A stretch of DNA of 41,829 bases from NCBI GenBank assembly GCA_964503895.1, contig CAZDCF010000011.1:1-41829 (forward strand), given 5' to 3'. A program made the translations under genes and the position numbers. Of the stretch, positions 31,788 to 40,281 are shown piece by piece. The stretch is from Nitronereus sp964503895. Its GTDB lineage: Bacteria > Nitrospirota > Nitrospiria > Nitrospirales > UBA8639. The stretch's first letter is position 1. Each line of letters opens with the position of its first letter. Below the pieces are notes generated by a model. It saw only the letters and a list, made by a program, of their open reading frames with translations. It was not told where the DNA came from and did no database searches.

Positions 31788-32618
31788 ATGAACTATTCAA
31801 AAAAACATCAAAGCCCTAAAGCCATAAAGATTGACAGCGTGACATTCGGATTTGGGGGAAAAGGAATTGCTGTTTCCTCACCAGTGCTAAAAGAGGTTTC
31901 TATTGAGATTGTTCCCGGAGAGGTCATAGGAATTTTGGGGCCGAACGGTTCAGGGAAAAGCACATTGCTCAAAATTCTCATGAGAATTTTGTTACCCCAA
32001 AAGGGAATTATTGAAATGTTTGGTCAACCGCATTCATCCTTAAGCCAGGATGAAATCGCCCGCAGGGTGGCGTTAGTGCCTCAGGAAACCCAACAGGCAT
32101 TTCCGTTTACGATCAATGAAATGGTTTTGATGGGTCGGTATCCTCATCACAGTAGAACCTGGGGGTTGGGATGGGAAGAGCCTCGAGATCGAGCTGTTGT
32201 TATGAAAGCGATGGAAGACCTAAACGTAGCTCATTTGGGGGACCGACTCATTACCGATGTGTCGGGTGGTGAGCGACAGCGTGCCGTAATTGCGCGGGCA
32301 TTAGCCCAAGAGCCAGAGGTGTTACTTTTAGATGAGCCAACCGCATTTCTTGATCTTTACCACCAGCTTGATATCGCGAGAATTGTGCGTAGGTTAAACA
32401 AGGAGCGTGGGTTGACGGTTATCTTAGTTTCTCATGATCTAAATTTAGCAAGCCAATTTTGTGATCGAGTTTTACTCTTGAAATACGGGGAGATTGCTAA
32501 GATTGGTCATCCTAAAGAAGTTATTTGTAGGGAGCATCTAGAGCCTGTTTATGGATGCGAGGTTATTATTGACCGCCATCCTCAATCCGGAATGCCGAGA
32601 GTGACCTTGCCTGTGTAA
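31788..32618 (+). CDS. btuD: Cobalamin ABC transporter ATPase (BtuD/FecE type)
   Basis: 276 residues. Walker A GPNGSGKS, signature VSGGERQRAVIARALA, Walker B LLLDEPTAFLD and the H-loop SHD are all present. It is of the FecE/BtuD family that pairs with FecCD permeases. ATG 31788 is chosen because AAGGA precedes it; the upstream frame to 31749 starts at TTG and lacks a ribosome site. It powers B12 import with the permease. The C-terminal 20 residues (HPQSGMPRVTLPV) look like the usual substrate-specific tail. Confidence 0.9.
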   Translation: MNYSKKHQSPKAIKIDSVTFGFGGKGIAVSSPVLKEVSIEIVPGEVIGILGPNGSGKSTLLKILMRILLPQKGIIEMFGQPHSSLSQDEIARRVALVPQETQQAFPFTINEMVLMGRYPHHSRTWGLGWEEPRDRAVVMKAMEDLNVAHLGDRLITDVSGGERQRAVIARALAQEPEVLLLDEPTAFLDLYHQLDIARIVRRLNKERGLTVILVSHDLNLASQFCDRVLLLKYGEIAKIGHPKEVICREHLEPVYGCEVIIDRHPQSGMPRVTLPV

Positions 32619-32704
32619 TTGCGCAAGTCAGTGCCCAATGGCAGGATTTAGAAACAGCTAGATGGCAGGTATGTCTTTCGATTGAAAGAGGAAGGTTTCA
32701 TTTA

Positions 32705-33289
32705 GTGCGAATCAGCAAGGTCTATACCAAAACCGGCGATGCGGGAAAAACTCGTCTTGCCGGCGGTCAGGAGGTCTGGAAAGATTCCTTGCGTGTGGAG
32801 GCTTATGGAACTCTGGATGAGCTCAATTCGGTTATTGGCTTAGCCAGAGTGTGCAACGCGGATCTATCTGATAATGTTCAAGCAAAGTTAAAACTTGAGG
32901 CAAATTTGCAATGGATTCAAAATAAACTTTTCGATTTAGGTGGAATTCTCGCTACAGCTCCAGGCGAAACTTTTAAAAATATGCCTGTGGTAACATCCGA
33001 TCATGTTATTCAATTGGAAAAGCTCATTGATGCCTGCCAAGAAGAATTGGAGCCCTTGAAAGAGTTTATCTTGCCTGGTGGAGGAAAAGTATCGGGGTTT
33101 TTACATCAAGGGCGAACCATTTGTCGTCGGGCAGAACGGTTATGTGTAAGCTTGTCTAAAAAGGAAGAAGTTCCCAGCGAGCTCGTGAAATTTTTGAATC
33201 GATTAAGCGATGCGTTGTTTGTACTGGCTCGATGGGTTGCTAAAACTCAGGGTGAACCTGAATATTTGTGGCAACGGGAAACTTCCTAG
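32705..33289 (+). CDS. PduO-type corrinoid adenosyltransferase
   Basis: 194 residues with the PduO/EutT-type ATR motifs: KVYTKTGDAGKTRLAGG (ATP loop), RVEAYGTLDELNSVIG, FILPGG and the Arg-rich RTICRRAERL. It transfers the adenosyl group from ATP to cob(I)alamin, making AdoCbl. It starts at GTG 32705 with AGGAAGG upstream. As the last member of the riboswitch operon it links B12 uptake to its activation. The alternative name cobO is used for a different family. Confidence 0.92.
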   Translation: MRISKVYTKTGDAGKTRLAGGQEVWKDSLRVEAYGTLDELNSVIGLARVCNADLSDNVQAKLKLEANLQWIQNKLFDLGGILATAPGETFKNMPVVTSDHVIQLEKLIDACQEELEPLKEFILPGGGKVSGFLHQGRTICRRAERLCVSLSKKEEVPSELVKFLNRLSDALFVLARWVAKTQGEPEYLWQRETS

Positions 33290-33298
33290 AAATCTGTC

Positions 33299-33775
33299 AT
33301 GAATATTCAAAAACTTCTAGGCTTTTTTGTTCTCGGAATTCTCGTTGTGGTTGGTTTCTTGTATTCGAAGCCGCATAGGGGGACCCCTGATATTCCCGAT
33401 GATCCCAAAGCCTATGAGGCTTTGGAATTAGTGCAGTCTCATCCTGGACGTAATGCGCCAAACCTTGAGGAAGCGGTTAATCAATATGTACGTGATTTGG
33501 AAGCTAAGGGTGTCCCATATAATAAAGGGGGGTGGCAAGTTGGAGAAGAACAACCAGGTGTCTATGCTGTGAGGATTTTGGTTCGGGAAAAAGGGTTTGA
33601 TGAATGGATTGAGCGAGAATTTGCTTGGCGTGTAACCTTAAGGGATAAAACCATTCGCGTAATCTCTTTGGCGGCCATTCATTTTATGCCCTTTCATGAA
33701 TTGCCACCGTTACCTCATCAAGATCAAATTTCATTTAAGAAGTCTGGTCTGGGTGCTTCAGAGCAACTTGGATAG
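33299..33775 (+). CDS. Membrane-anchored protein of unknown function
   Basis: 158 residues, not recognised. An N-terminal hydrophobic segment (about residues 7-22, no lipobox Cys) anchors it, and the rest (about 135 residues) is soluble and probably periplasmic, with WQVGEEQPGVYAVRILVRE, EWIEREFAWRVTLRDKTIR and a proline-rich end. It has no Cys. It starts 9 bases after the adenosyltransferase stop, so it is probably in the same operon. The 3' end overlaps the Rieske gene, which reads the other way, by 41 bp. Confidence 0.75.
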   Translation: MNIQKLLGFFVLGILVVVGFLYSKPHRGTPDIPDDPKAYEALELVQSHPGRNAPNLEEAVNQYVRDLEAKGVPYNKGGWQVGEEQPGVYAVRILVREKGFDEWIEREFAWRVTLRDKTIRVISLAAIHFMPFHELPPLPHQDQISFKKSGLGASEQLG

Positions 33776-34070
33776 TGCCGTTTTCAACCCTCAGCGGGAA
33801 ACAGGATGCGGCCCACTCGTCAATTGGGTTTTTCACGCAACGTCCCGTCCGGACGTTGAATTTCCAGCCGTGCCAGGGGCACCGGACTAAATCTCCTTGC
33901 AATGTACCTTCACCCAAGGGTCCGCCGGCGTGGGGACAGGTGTTGTCAAGGGCAAATAGCTCGCCGCCAACATTAAAGAGAGCGATCCCACGCCCAGTAT
34001 CATCCAAGTCTACAGAAAGGCAGGATCCTGGGGGAAGATCGGATAATTTTGCCGCATCAATATATTTCAA
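33735..34070 (-). CDS. Rieske-type [2Fe-2S] ferredoxin
   Basis: About 111 residues of the Rieske ferredoxin type. The cluster ligands are CPH and CPWHGW, with 16 residues between, and the LDNTCPHAGGPLGEGTL...CPWHGWKFN signature is clear. TTG at 34070 is chosen because AAGGA sits 7 bases upstream and the N-terminus then matches family members (KYIDAAKLSDLPPG); TTG 34100 is the longer alternative with a poor site. It is a small soluble electron carrier, like NirD or biphenyl dioxygenase ferredoxins. The partner is not present. Confidence 0.92.
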   Translation of the reverse strand: MKYIDAAKLSDLPPGSCLSVDLDDTGRGIALFNVGGELFALDNTCPHAGGPLGEGTLQGDLVRCPWHGWKFNVRTGRCVKNPIDEWAASCFPLRVENGTIQVALKHPDQTS

Positions 34071-34166
34071 CGATCTTTCCTTAGCTTTGGCATCGCCCAA
34101 TTCTTAAAAGTCAGGGAGTCTATCAAGGATGCTAGTTGCCTGCAAGGGACCTAGTTTGACGGGTTC

Positions 34167-34196
34167 TTGATTCAATGTTTAACCTGATGTTATACA
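34167..34196 (+). promoter_or_regulatory. Predicted promoter for the HNH gene
   Basis: TTGATT (34167-34172), an 18-base spacer and TATACA (34191-34196), with TG upstream of the -10 (TGTTATACA), predict an extended -10 sigma-70 promoter for the gene at 34248. Confidence 0.5.
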
Positions 34197-34247
34197 CTCA
34201 CCCAATCAGTTTCTTGGTAGTACCTTACATGGAGGTCTAGAGAGGGT

Positions 34248-34784
34248 ATGGAAATGACCTTGCTTCTGAATGCCACGTATGAGCCTTTACGCGTGGTCGA
34301 TTGGAAAAAGGCCATTACCTTATTATGCCAAGGAAAGGTCGAAGTCCTCGAATTTTATGATCAAGATATTCGAGGAGTGTCTGTGACATTTAAACTGCCT
34401 TCGGTGATGCGGCTGCTCAATGTAGTAAAGTTACGGGCAACACATCGATCAGTAAAATTTTCCAGAATTAATATTTTTACCCGCGATAAGTATGTCTGTC
34501 AGTACTGTTGTAAGAAATTCAGGACGGAGGAATTAACTTTTGATCATGTGATACCAATCGCTAAAGGCGGGAAAAAAACATGGGAGAATATCGTTACTGC
34601 TTGTTGGCGGTGTAATAATAAAAAGAGTGGCCGAACGCCGATGGAAGCGCATATGCGTCTCAAAAAGAAACCGGAAAAGCCACGTTGGAATCCAACGCTG
34701 ACCATTATGATCGGGATTCGGAATGCTCCGAATAGCTGGCGGGATTACTTATACTGGCATATGGAATTAGAGAGGGATGATTAA
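34248..34784 (+). CDS. HNH endonuclease family protein
   Basis: 178 residues. N-terminal MTLLLNATYEPLRVVDWKKAITLL is the conserved start of a family found in many bacteria, often as a housekeeping gene. The HNH nuclease motif follows: YVCQYC..KF, LTFDHVIPIAKGGKKTWENIV and CWRCNNKKSGRTP, with the His of DHV and the two CxxC pairs (zinc) intact. It is not beside restriction-modification or phage genes. The physiological role is unknown. A GAGAGGGT precedes the ATG; a second ATG at 34254 is near. Confidence 0.9.
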   Translation: MEMTLLLNATYEPLRVVDWKKAITLLCQGKVEVLEFYDQDIRGVSVTFKLPSVMRLLNVVKLRATHRSVKFSRINIFTRDKYVCQYCCKKFRTEELTFDHVIPIAKGGKKTWENIVTACWRCNNKKSGRTPMEAHMRLKKKPEKPRWNPTLTIMIGIRNAPNSWRDYLYWHMELERDD

Positions 34785-34951
34785 ATTATAGAAATTTTCA
34801 ATCGTGTATTTGTTTGGGATACCGAAGACCTACTTGTAATTTGAGATCCTTTCCGTTTCTTTTCCTTTTCAATCACTGAACAGTCTGAGTAGGAATTCAC
34901 CAAGCTGACTTTTTATTGATGGAATACATCGGACATGAATAAGGAGTGGCT

Positions 34952-35587
34952 ATGAGTCAAAATGCAGGATACCAAATTTCCCTTGATATTCAGGGACGCT
35001 TATGTGTGGTTATTGGTGGAGATGATGAAGCTTCGGAGAAGGTCTCACGGTTATTAGAAGGCGGTGCAAAAGTTATTGTAATAAGTCCAACTCTTAATAC
35101 GACACTTAAGAAGTTAGCGGCATCGGCAAAAATTATTCATCGTGGCCGACATTTTCGATCTACGGATACTCAAGATGCGTTTCTTGTCCTGAATACTTTG
35201 CGTGAGGATTTGGATTTATCCAAATCCCTATACGAGCTTACCAAAGCCGAAAAATTTTTGGTGTGGTCAATTGATCAAGCAGAAAGGTCAAATTTCATGA
35301 TGCCTGCAGTAGTGGAGCGTGGTGCTCTTCGGGTGGCGATTAGTACCAGTGGAGCTGCTCCTGCTTTGGCAAGTACTTTACGCCAGAATTATGAAACCAT
35401 CTTTGATGAGGAATTTGTACAATTTTTGGATTGGTTAGGAAAACTTCGAGAAAGTTTGCACAAAAACGAGCCTAATGAATTACGACGTCGAGAGCAATTA
35501 AGAGCTGCGGTGGAAGGTTTTAGTTTAACGGGGACTCTAGCATATCCCGCTTCCTGGAAAGAGCAAAAGGAACAATCGGATTCTTAA
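34952..35587 (+). CDS. Precorrin-2 dehydrogenase-like (CysG N-terminal/Met8p) protein
   Basis: 211 residues of the Met8p/SirC family. The Rossmann fold starts as RLCVVIGGDDEASEKV, with the usual GGGxVA glycine loop altered to GGDDEA. The catalytic Asp of the family is retained (SIDQAERSNF), as is the AISTSGAAPALASTLRQ segment. It would oxidise precorrin-2 to sirohydrochlorin for siroheme or related tetrapyrroles, but the altered NAD loop makes that less certain. AAGGAG precedes ATG 34952 by 6. The next gene begins 21 bp later. Confidence 0.85.
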   Translation: MSQNAGYQISLDIQGRLCVVIGGDDEASEKVSRLLEGGAKVIVISPTLNTTLKKLAASAKIIHRGRHFRSTDTQDAFLVLNTLREDLDLSKSLYELTKAEKFLVWSIDQAERSNFMMPAVVERGALRVAISTSGAAPALASTLRQNYETIFDEEFVQFLDWLGKLRESLHKNEPNELRRREQLRAAVEGFSLTGTLAYPASWKEQKEQSDS

Positions 35588-35608
35588 TCGAACAAGGATG
35601 GTGCATGT

Positions 35609-35917
35609 ATGGTGTTGCTTGAATTCAGCATGTCTCCGTTGGGAAAAGGGGAAAGTGTAGGAAAATATGTCTCGCGATCATTGGAGATCATTGATCAAAG
35701 TGGAGTGGAGTACCGTCTGAATCCGATGGGAACCGTGCTTGAAGGCGAGTGGGATGAAGTCATGGATGTGGTTAGCCAATGTTATAAACGAATGAAAAAA
35801 GATTGTAATAGAATCTCGTGCACGATCAAGATCGATTGTCGTAAAGGGAAAAATAGACGGTTGAACGGAAAAGTTGCAAGCGTGGAGAAACGGCTTAAGA
35901 AGAAATTAAAAACGTGA
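35609..35917 (+). CDS. MTH1187/YqgV-type thiamine-binding protein
   Basis: 102 residues of the MTH1187 family (thiamine-binding, ferredoxin-like fold). Marks are LLEFSMSPLGKGESVGKYVSRSLEII, YRLNPMGTVLEGEWDEVM and a basic tail ending KRLKKKLK. Members bind thiamine or related compounds and are cytosolic. The Lys-rich C-terminus is longer than usual. It is next to the precorrin-2 dehydrogenase-like gene on the same strand (21 bp gap); the link to tetrapyrrole metabolism is not evident. Confidence 0.88.
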   Translation: MVLLEFSMSPLGKGESVGKYVSRSLEIIDQSGVEYRLNPMGTVLEGEWDEVMDVVSQCYKRMKKDCNRISCTIKIDCRKGKNRRLNGKVASVEKRLKKKLKT

Positions 35918-35957
35918 TGAGTGAACCGTTATCAGGACAATTCTGAAATGCTCATAC

Positions 35958-37121
35958 TTATGTTATCGGATCGTACACTCGGTTAACTCTTGGCCCGATA
36001 TTGCATAATACTTCATAGGTGATCGAGTGCTGCCAAGTTGCCACATCCGTTGCAGAAATGCTTTCGGTTCCTTGCTGACCGATTAATACCACATCATCTC
36101 CTGCCTGGGCTCCTGGGATATCCGTAAGGTCAATGAGCGTCATGTCCATGCAAATTTTTCCAACGATGGGCGCGCGCGTATTGCCAACCAGTACATGCCC
36201 TTGATTTGAAAGCATTCGGTTATATCCGTGGGCATAGCCAATAGGGAGAATGCCAATTCTGGATGGCCGAGAAGTTCGGTATATGCCATTATAACTGAGC
36301 GGTTCACCTGCAGTGACAGACCGGATTTGAACGACTTTTGTTGAAAGGCTTAGAACAGGTTTGAGGGATAAGTTGTGCACCAATGAATGTCTGGGAGCGT
36401 AACCATATAACAACAAGCCCGGTCTTACCATATCCATGTGAGATTGTGGGTAGGATACGATGCCCGCGGTGTTAGCCGAATGTAAATAGGGGATCATAAT
36501 GCCCTGTTGCCGGAGATGGTGAGCAATCGATTTAAATTCGGTTAGTTGTTGGATGGTAAATGAGGGATCGGGATTATCGGCATCCGCCAGATGGGTCATC
36601 AGACTTTTAAGTAAAAGCGGTCCTTGGAACAAATTCGAGGTGAGAAACTCAGAGAGCGATGCTGGCTCGAATCCCAGTCGTCTCATTCCGGTATCGACTT
36701 TGACATGGACGGGAAAAGGCATGTGTTGAGGCGAGAGTTCTCTGGCAAGTTGTTGTGCAATTCCGATGTCTGAGATAACGGGTGTGAGTTGATAGTGAAG
36801 GAGATCCTTTATTTGCCAAGGGAAAATGCCACCCAGGACAATGATCGTTTCTTGTAACCCTGCTTCTCGTAAGATCGCACCTTCTTGAATCGTTGAAACA
36901 CCAAATTTCGTGATCCCCAGTTTTGCTAATGCTTCGGCCACTGCGGTGCTACCGTGGCCATATCCATCAGATTTGACGATGGCGAGAATGGCACAGTGTA
37001 GATCAAGACTTTGCCTAAGTTCCGTCAGGTTATGGGCTAGTGCGCAAAGGTCAATTGTGGCAATAGTTGGGGAAAGGTAAGAAGAAACGGATGTTGGCGG
37101 CGGGGAAAGAGAGGCGGTCAT
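35958..37121 (-). CDS. alr: Alanine racemase
   Basis: 387 residues. The PLP Lys is Lys50 in VKSDGYGHG, and the second catalytic residue, Tyr, is in LSYNGIYRT. Family stretches VKVDTGMRRLGFEP and GKICMDMTLIDLTD are present. It supplies D-alanine for peptidoglycan in the cytosol. Its ATG lies only 7 bases after the frr stop, so it appears to be the last gene of the rpsB operon, an unusual place. No terminator was seen in the 40 bp between it and the convergent gene at 35917. Confidence 0.94.
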   Translation of the reverse strand: MTASLSPPPTSVSSYLSPTIATIDLCALAHNLTELRQSLDLHCAILAIVKSDGYGHGSTAVAEALAKLGITKFGVSTIQEGAILREAGLQETIIVLGGIFPWQIKDLLHYQLTPVISDIGIAQQLARELSPQHMPFPVHVKVDTGMRRLGFEPASLSEFLTSNLFQGPLLLKSLMTHLADADNPDPSFTIQQLTEFKSIAHHLRQQGIMIPYLHSANTAGIVSYPQSHMDMVRPGLLLYGYAPRHSLVHNLSLKPVLSLSTKVVQIRSVTAGEPLSYNGIYRTSRPSRIGILPIGYAHGYNRMLSNQGHVLVGNTRAPIVGKICMDMTLIDLTDIPGAQAGDDVVLIGQQGTESISATDVATWQHSITYEVLCNIGPRVNRVYDPIT

Positions 37122-37128
37122 AATACAG

Positions 37129-37689
37129 TTAAATTTCGAGTATTTCTTCCTCCTTTCTTTTTAAGAGTTCGTCGATTTTCTTGATTTCGGAGTCCGTAGT
37201 TTTTTGAATTTCGCTTTCGCCACGTCGAAGTTCATCTTCTGTAATTGTGGATTTTTTTTGGAGTTTTTTTAATTCTTCATTTCCCTCACGCCGTATCCCA
37301 CGGACGTGGACTTTTGTGTCTTCTCCGTATTTTTTACTGACTTTAACAAGGTCCTTTCGGCGTTCTTCACTTAAAGGGGGAATGGGTAAGCGAATAAGTT
37401 TTCCGTCGTTTGAAGGGTTAATACCTAAATCCGAGGTGGTAATGGCTTTTTCAATTTCCTTGATGATGGTGGAATCCCATGGTTGGATAGTGATTAGCCG
37501 GCCATCCGGTATGGATAGGTTGCCGACCTGCCTAAGAGGAGTTGGGGTTCCATAATAATCGACCTTAATATTGTCTAGGATAGAAAGGGAAGCGCGACCT
37601 CCGCGGAGACCTGCTAGTTCCTTTTTAAGGTGCTCTAAGACACCGTCCATTTTTTTTGCGACTTTTTCTAATGTCGGTTTGTAGGGCAT
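37129..37689 (-). CDS. frr: Ribosome recycling factor
   Basis: 186 residues, normal for RRF, with GLRGGRASLSILDNIKVDYYGTPTPL and the helical domain ending in a charged KKIDELLKRKEEEILEI. It splits the post-termination ribosome with EF-G. The ATG at 37689 has AGGTG upstream; a GTG at 37692 directly precedes it. It follows pyrH by 16 bp, the classic tsf-pyrH-frr order. Confidence 0.96.
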   Translation of the reverse strand: MPYKPTLEKVAKKMDGVLEHLKKELAGLRGGRASLSILDNIKVDYYGTPTPLRQVGNLSIPDGRLITIQPWDSTIIKEIEKAITTSDLGINPSNDGKLIRLPIPPLSEERRKDLVKVSKKYGEDTKVHVRGIRREGNEELKKLQKKSTITEDELRRGESEIQKTTDSEIKKIDELLKRKEEEILEI

Positions 37690-37705
37690 CACCTGTCACC
37701 TCATG

Positions 37706-38437
37706 TTAGGCTTGGGCGAGATTTTGAGTCACCATGGTGCCGATCTTTTTCCCTTGAACGATAGATTTCAGATTCCCAGCTTGGGTCAAGTTAAAGACTA
37801 TCAATGGAAGTTTATTATCCATGCATAAAGTGATGGCTGTAGCATCCATGACTTTTAGGTTTTTGTTAAGGACGGACATAAACGGAACTTCTTCATACAT
37901 TGTAGCACCAGGGTTTTTTATAGGATCTGAATCATAAATGCCATTGACCTTGGTGCCCTTGAGAATCACATCGGCTCCGATTTCCATGGCGCGAAGGGCG
38001 GCGGTTGTGTCAGTGGTAAAGTATGGGTTTCCAGTTCCAGCTGCAAAAATCACGACACGCTTTTTCTCAAGATGCCGTATGGCTCGTCGCCGAATATAGC
38101 TTTCGGCTAATTGACGCATTTCAATGGCTGAGAGGACGCGTGTGGCCACGTCGATTTTTTCTAAGGCATTTTGAAGCGCTAGGGCATTAAGCACGGTGGC
38201 AAGCATGCCCATATAGTCCGCTGATGCCCGTTCCATGCCTGAGGCACTCGCAGCAATACCTCGAAAAATATTGCCGCCTCCGATGACTAAGGCCACCTCT
38301 ATCTTCATGCGGACGACCTCGGCAATTTCTTCGGCAAGGTTGGTCAGTACTTCTGGATGGATGCCGTAGGATTGAGATCCTGCTAGCATTTCACCACTAA
38401 TTTTCAATAGGATGCGGTGGTACCGAATTGGCGTCAT
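37706..38437 (-). CDS. pyrH: UMP kinase
   Basis: 243 residues. The amino acid kinase fold has LLKISGEML at the start, VIGGGNIFRG and AAGTGNPYFTTDTTAALRA, as in bacterial UMP kinases. It phosphorylates UMP to UDP and is controlled by GTP and UTP. The start codon overlaps the tsf stop (ATGA), so they are coupled. Confidence 0.97.
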   Translation of the reverse strand: MTPIRYHRILLKISGEMLAGSQSYGIHPEVLTNLAEEIAEVVRMKIEVALVIGGGNIFRGIAASASGMERASADYMGMLATVLNALALQNALEKIDVATRVLSAIEMRQLAESYIRRRAIRHLEKKRVVIFAAGTGNPYFTTDTTAALRAMEIGADVILKGTKVNGIYDSDPIKNPGATMYEEVPFMSVLNKNLKVMDATAITLCMDNKLPLIVFNLTQAGNLKSIVQGKKIGTMVTQNLAQA

Positions 38438-39030
38438 TCCTGGCCTAGTTGATACCGAGTGAATCGGGCGATGGAAATGTTTTCCCCAAGTTTTGCGATC
38501 TTTGCAGTCAGAATTTCAGTGATTGTGCTATTAGGATCTTTGATGAAGCTTTGTTCAATTAAGCATTGCTCTTGATAGAATTTTTCCAGTTTTCCTTGGA
38601 CGATTTTGTCCCAGGCTGCTTTCGGTTTCTCCATTTCTTTGGCCTGACCGAGGTATACGCTTTTTTCCCGTTCAATGATCTCAGCCGGTACATTTTCTCG
38701 CTGGACGTAGGAGGGATTGGCCGCAGCAATTTGCAAGGCAACATCCTTAACCAACGATTGAAATTCCTCATTGCGAGCTACGAAGTCTGTTTCGCAATTA
38801 ATTTCTACAAGAACACCAATTTTGTTGCCGGCATGAATATAAGAGGAAATCACACCTTCTTTTGTCTCGCGTCCGGCCTTTTTTTGCGCTGCAGCTAGAC
38901 CTTTCTGACGAAGGAGGTCAACGGCTTTCTCAATATCGCTATCAGTTTCTTTGAGTGCATTTTGGCAATCCAGAATGCCGGCTCCTGTTTTACCTCGAAG
39001 TTCCTTTACCAAACCACTCATGCTGGCCAT
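38434..39030 (-). CDS. tsf: Elongation factor Ts
   Basis: 198 residues. N-terminal UBA-type domain (VKELRGKTGAGILDCQNAL) is followed by the core with CETDFVARNEEF, the TDFV segment that contacts EF-Tu. It is shorter than the 283-residue E. coli form, with a single core subdomain, as in Thermus and many other phyla. GGGAGAG precedes ATG 39030; the frame upstream to 39072 has no ribosome site. It follows rpsB by 71 bp. Confidence 0.96.
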   Translation of the reverse strand: MASMSGLVKELRGKTGAGILDCQNALKETDSDIEKAVDLLRQKGLAAAQKKAGRETKEGVISSYIHAGNKIGVLVEINCETDFVARNEEFQSLVKDVALQIAAANPSYVQRENVPAEIIEREKSVYLGQAKEMEKPKAAWDKIVQGKLEKFYQEQCLIEQSFIKDPNSTITEILTAKIAKLGENISIARFTRYQLGQE

Positions 39031-39101
39031 ATCGTCAGTTCTCTCCCTTCCCAAATAAATGCATGCACTCAATGTGCAAATAAATAAAATATCCGGCCAG
39101 A

Positions 39102-39887
39102 CTAAGCCGAAGTTTGAATTCCTTCGGCACCGTCTTCGACAGTGCGTGCCGAAATCATTTCCGCCATGATGCCATCTTCCTCTTGAACCACAGGCGCTTC
39201 TTGTTTATCAGTCATGGCTCGTCCCTCAATACACGCATTGGCAATTTGTGCGGTGAAGAGCTTAAGTGCACGAATAGCATCATCATTGCCGGGTATGGGA
39301 TAGTCAATGCCTTCTGGATCACAGTTGGTATCCACAATGGCGACCACCGGAATTCCCAGGCGATTTGCTTCTTTCACCGTGATGTGTTGGATTCGGGTAT
39401 CAAGCACATACACGCAACCTGGAAGGCCTCCCATGTCTTTTATGCCGCCGAGGTACTTTTCCAGTTTGTCTCTTTCTTTCTCCAATAACAGAATTTCTTT
39501 TTTCTTGAGTCGGTCGTATGTACCATCAGTTTCAGCAGCTTCAAGTTTTTTGAGCTGGTTGATACTTTTCCGAATCGTTTGAAAGTTCGTGAGCATACCA
39601 CCCAACCAACGTTGTGTGACATAGAACATGTTTGACCGTTTTGCTTCTCCTTCGACGATATTTATGGCTTGCCGTTTTGTGCCGACAAAAAGAACCGTTT
39701 CTCCGGCAGCAACAGTATCGCGAACAAAATCATAGGCTCGTTGAAATAATCGTGCGGATTGTTGTAGGTCGATAATATAGATGCCGTTTTTTTCGCCAAA
39801 AATATAGGGTTTCATTTTGGGGTTCCACCGATTGGTCTGATGCCCAAAGTGAACGCCAGCTTCCAACATGTCTTTAATGGTCAGCAT
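39102..39887 (-). CDS. rpsB: 30S ribosomal protein S2
   Basis: 261 residues. Family marks are MLEAGVHFGHQTNRWNPKMKPYIFGEKNGIYIIDL, WLGGMLTNFQTIRKS and PVVAIVDTNCDPEGIDYPIPGNDDA. The acidic C-terminal tail of about 30 residues is variable in S2. AGGAAGG lies upstream of the ATG. It is the first gene of the rpsB-tsf-pyrH-frr-alr operon. Confidence 0.97.
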   Translation of the reverse strand: MLTIKDMLEAGVHFGHQTNRWNPKMKPYIFGEKNGIYIIDLQQSARLFQRAYDFVRDTVAAGETVLFVGTKRQAINIVEGEAKRSNMFYVTQRWLGGMLTNFQTIRKSINQLKKLEAAETDGTYDRLKKKEILLLEKERDKLEKYLGGIKDMGGLPGCVYVLDTRIQHITVKEANRLGIPVVAIVDTNCDPEGIDYPIPGNDDAIRALKLFTAQIANACIEGRAMTDKQEAPVVQEEDGIMAEMISARTVEDGAEGIQTSA

Positions 39888-40281
39888 ATGTGGTTACTCA
39901 CCTTCCTCCCTTGACGTCGTGTGCGTTTCTGAGTTTTAGCCAGACAAATTGGCAAACAAATGCCATCCGTCTACTGCATAGCCTAGCTACGTGACATCGG
40001 CTGAAGTAAATTGTTATCTATTATCGCCTGAAACCTTTGAAAAATATCACAGCTCAGGATTTTAATGCAAGTCAAAGTGTTGATTTCTTTGTTTTTTTGG
40101 GCGGCTAGAGTCGGAAAAGCTGGTTGGTAGGAATGTTACATGAATACCGTATCTGTGGAGCAAGGGATTTTGACTTCGAAAAAATATTGTCGGTAAAGTC
40201 ACTCTTCTGGTCATTGAGCTAGTTTTATGGAAATGTTCAGAATAGATAAAAGATGATCCTGATGTTTTTTATGGAGGGGCC
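39888..40281. other. Divergent intergenic region between rpsB and the ProA-like gene
   Basis: No gene is seen in these 394 bases. It should hold the rpsB promoter and leader on the minus strand and that of the ProA-like gene on the plus strand. TTGACT on the minus strand (bases 40075-40070) is a -35 candidate, with TGTGAT at 40051-40046 as a weak -10 after 18 bases. GGAGGGG at 40272-40278 is the ribosome site of the ProA-like gene. No known ribosomal-protein leader motif was recognised. Confidence 0.35.
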
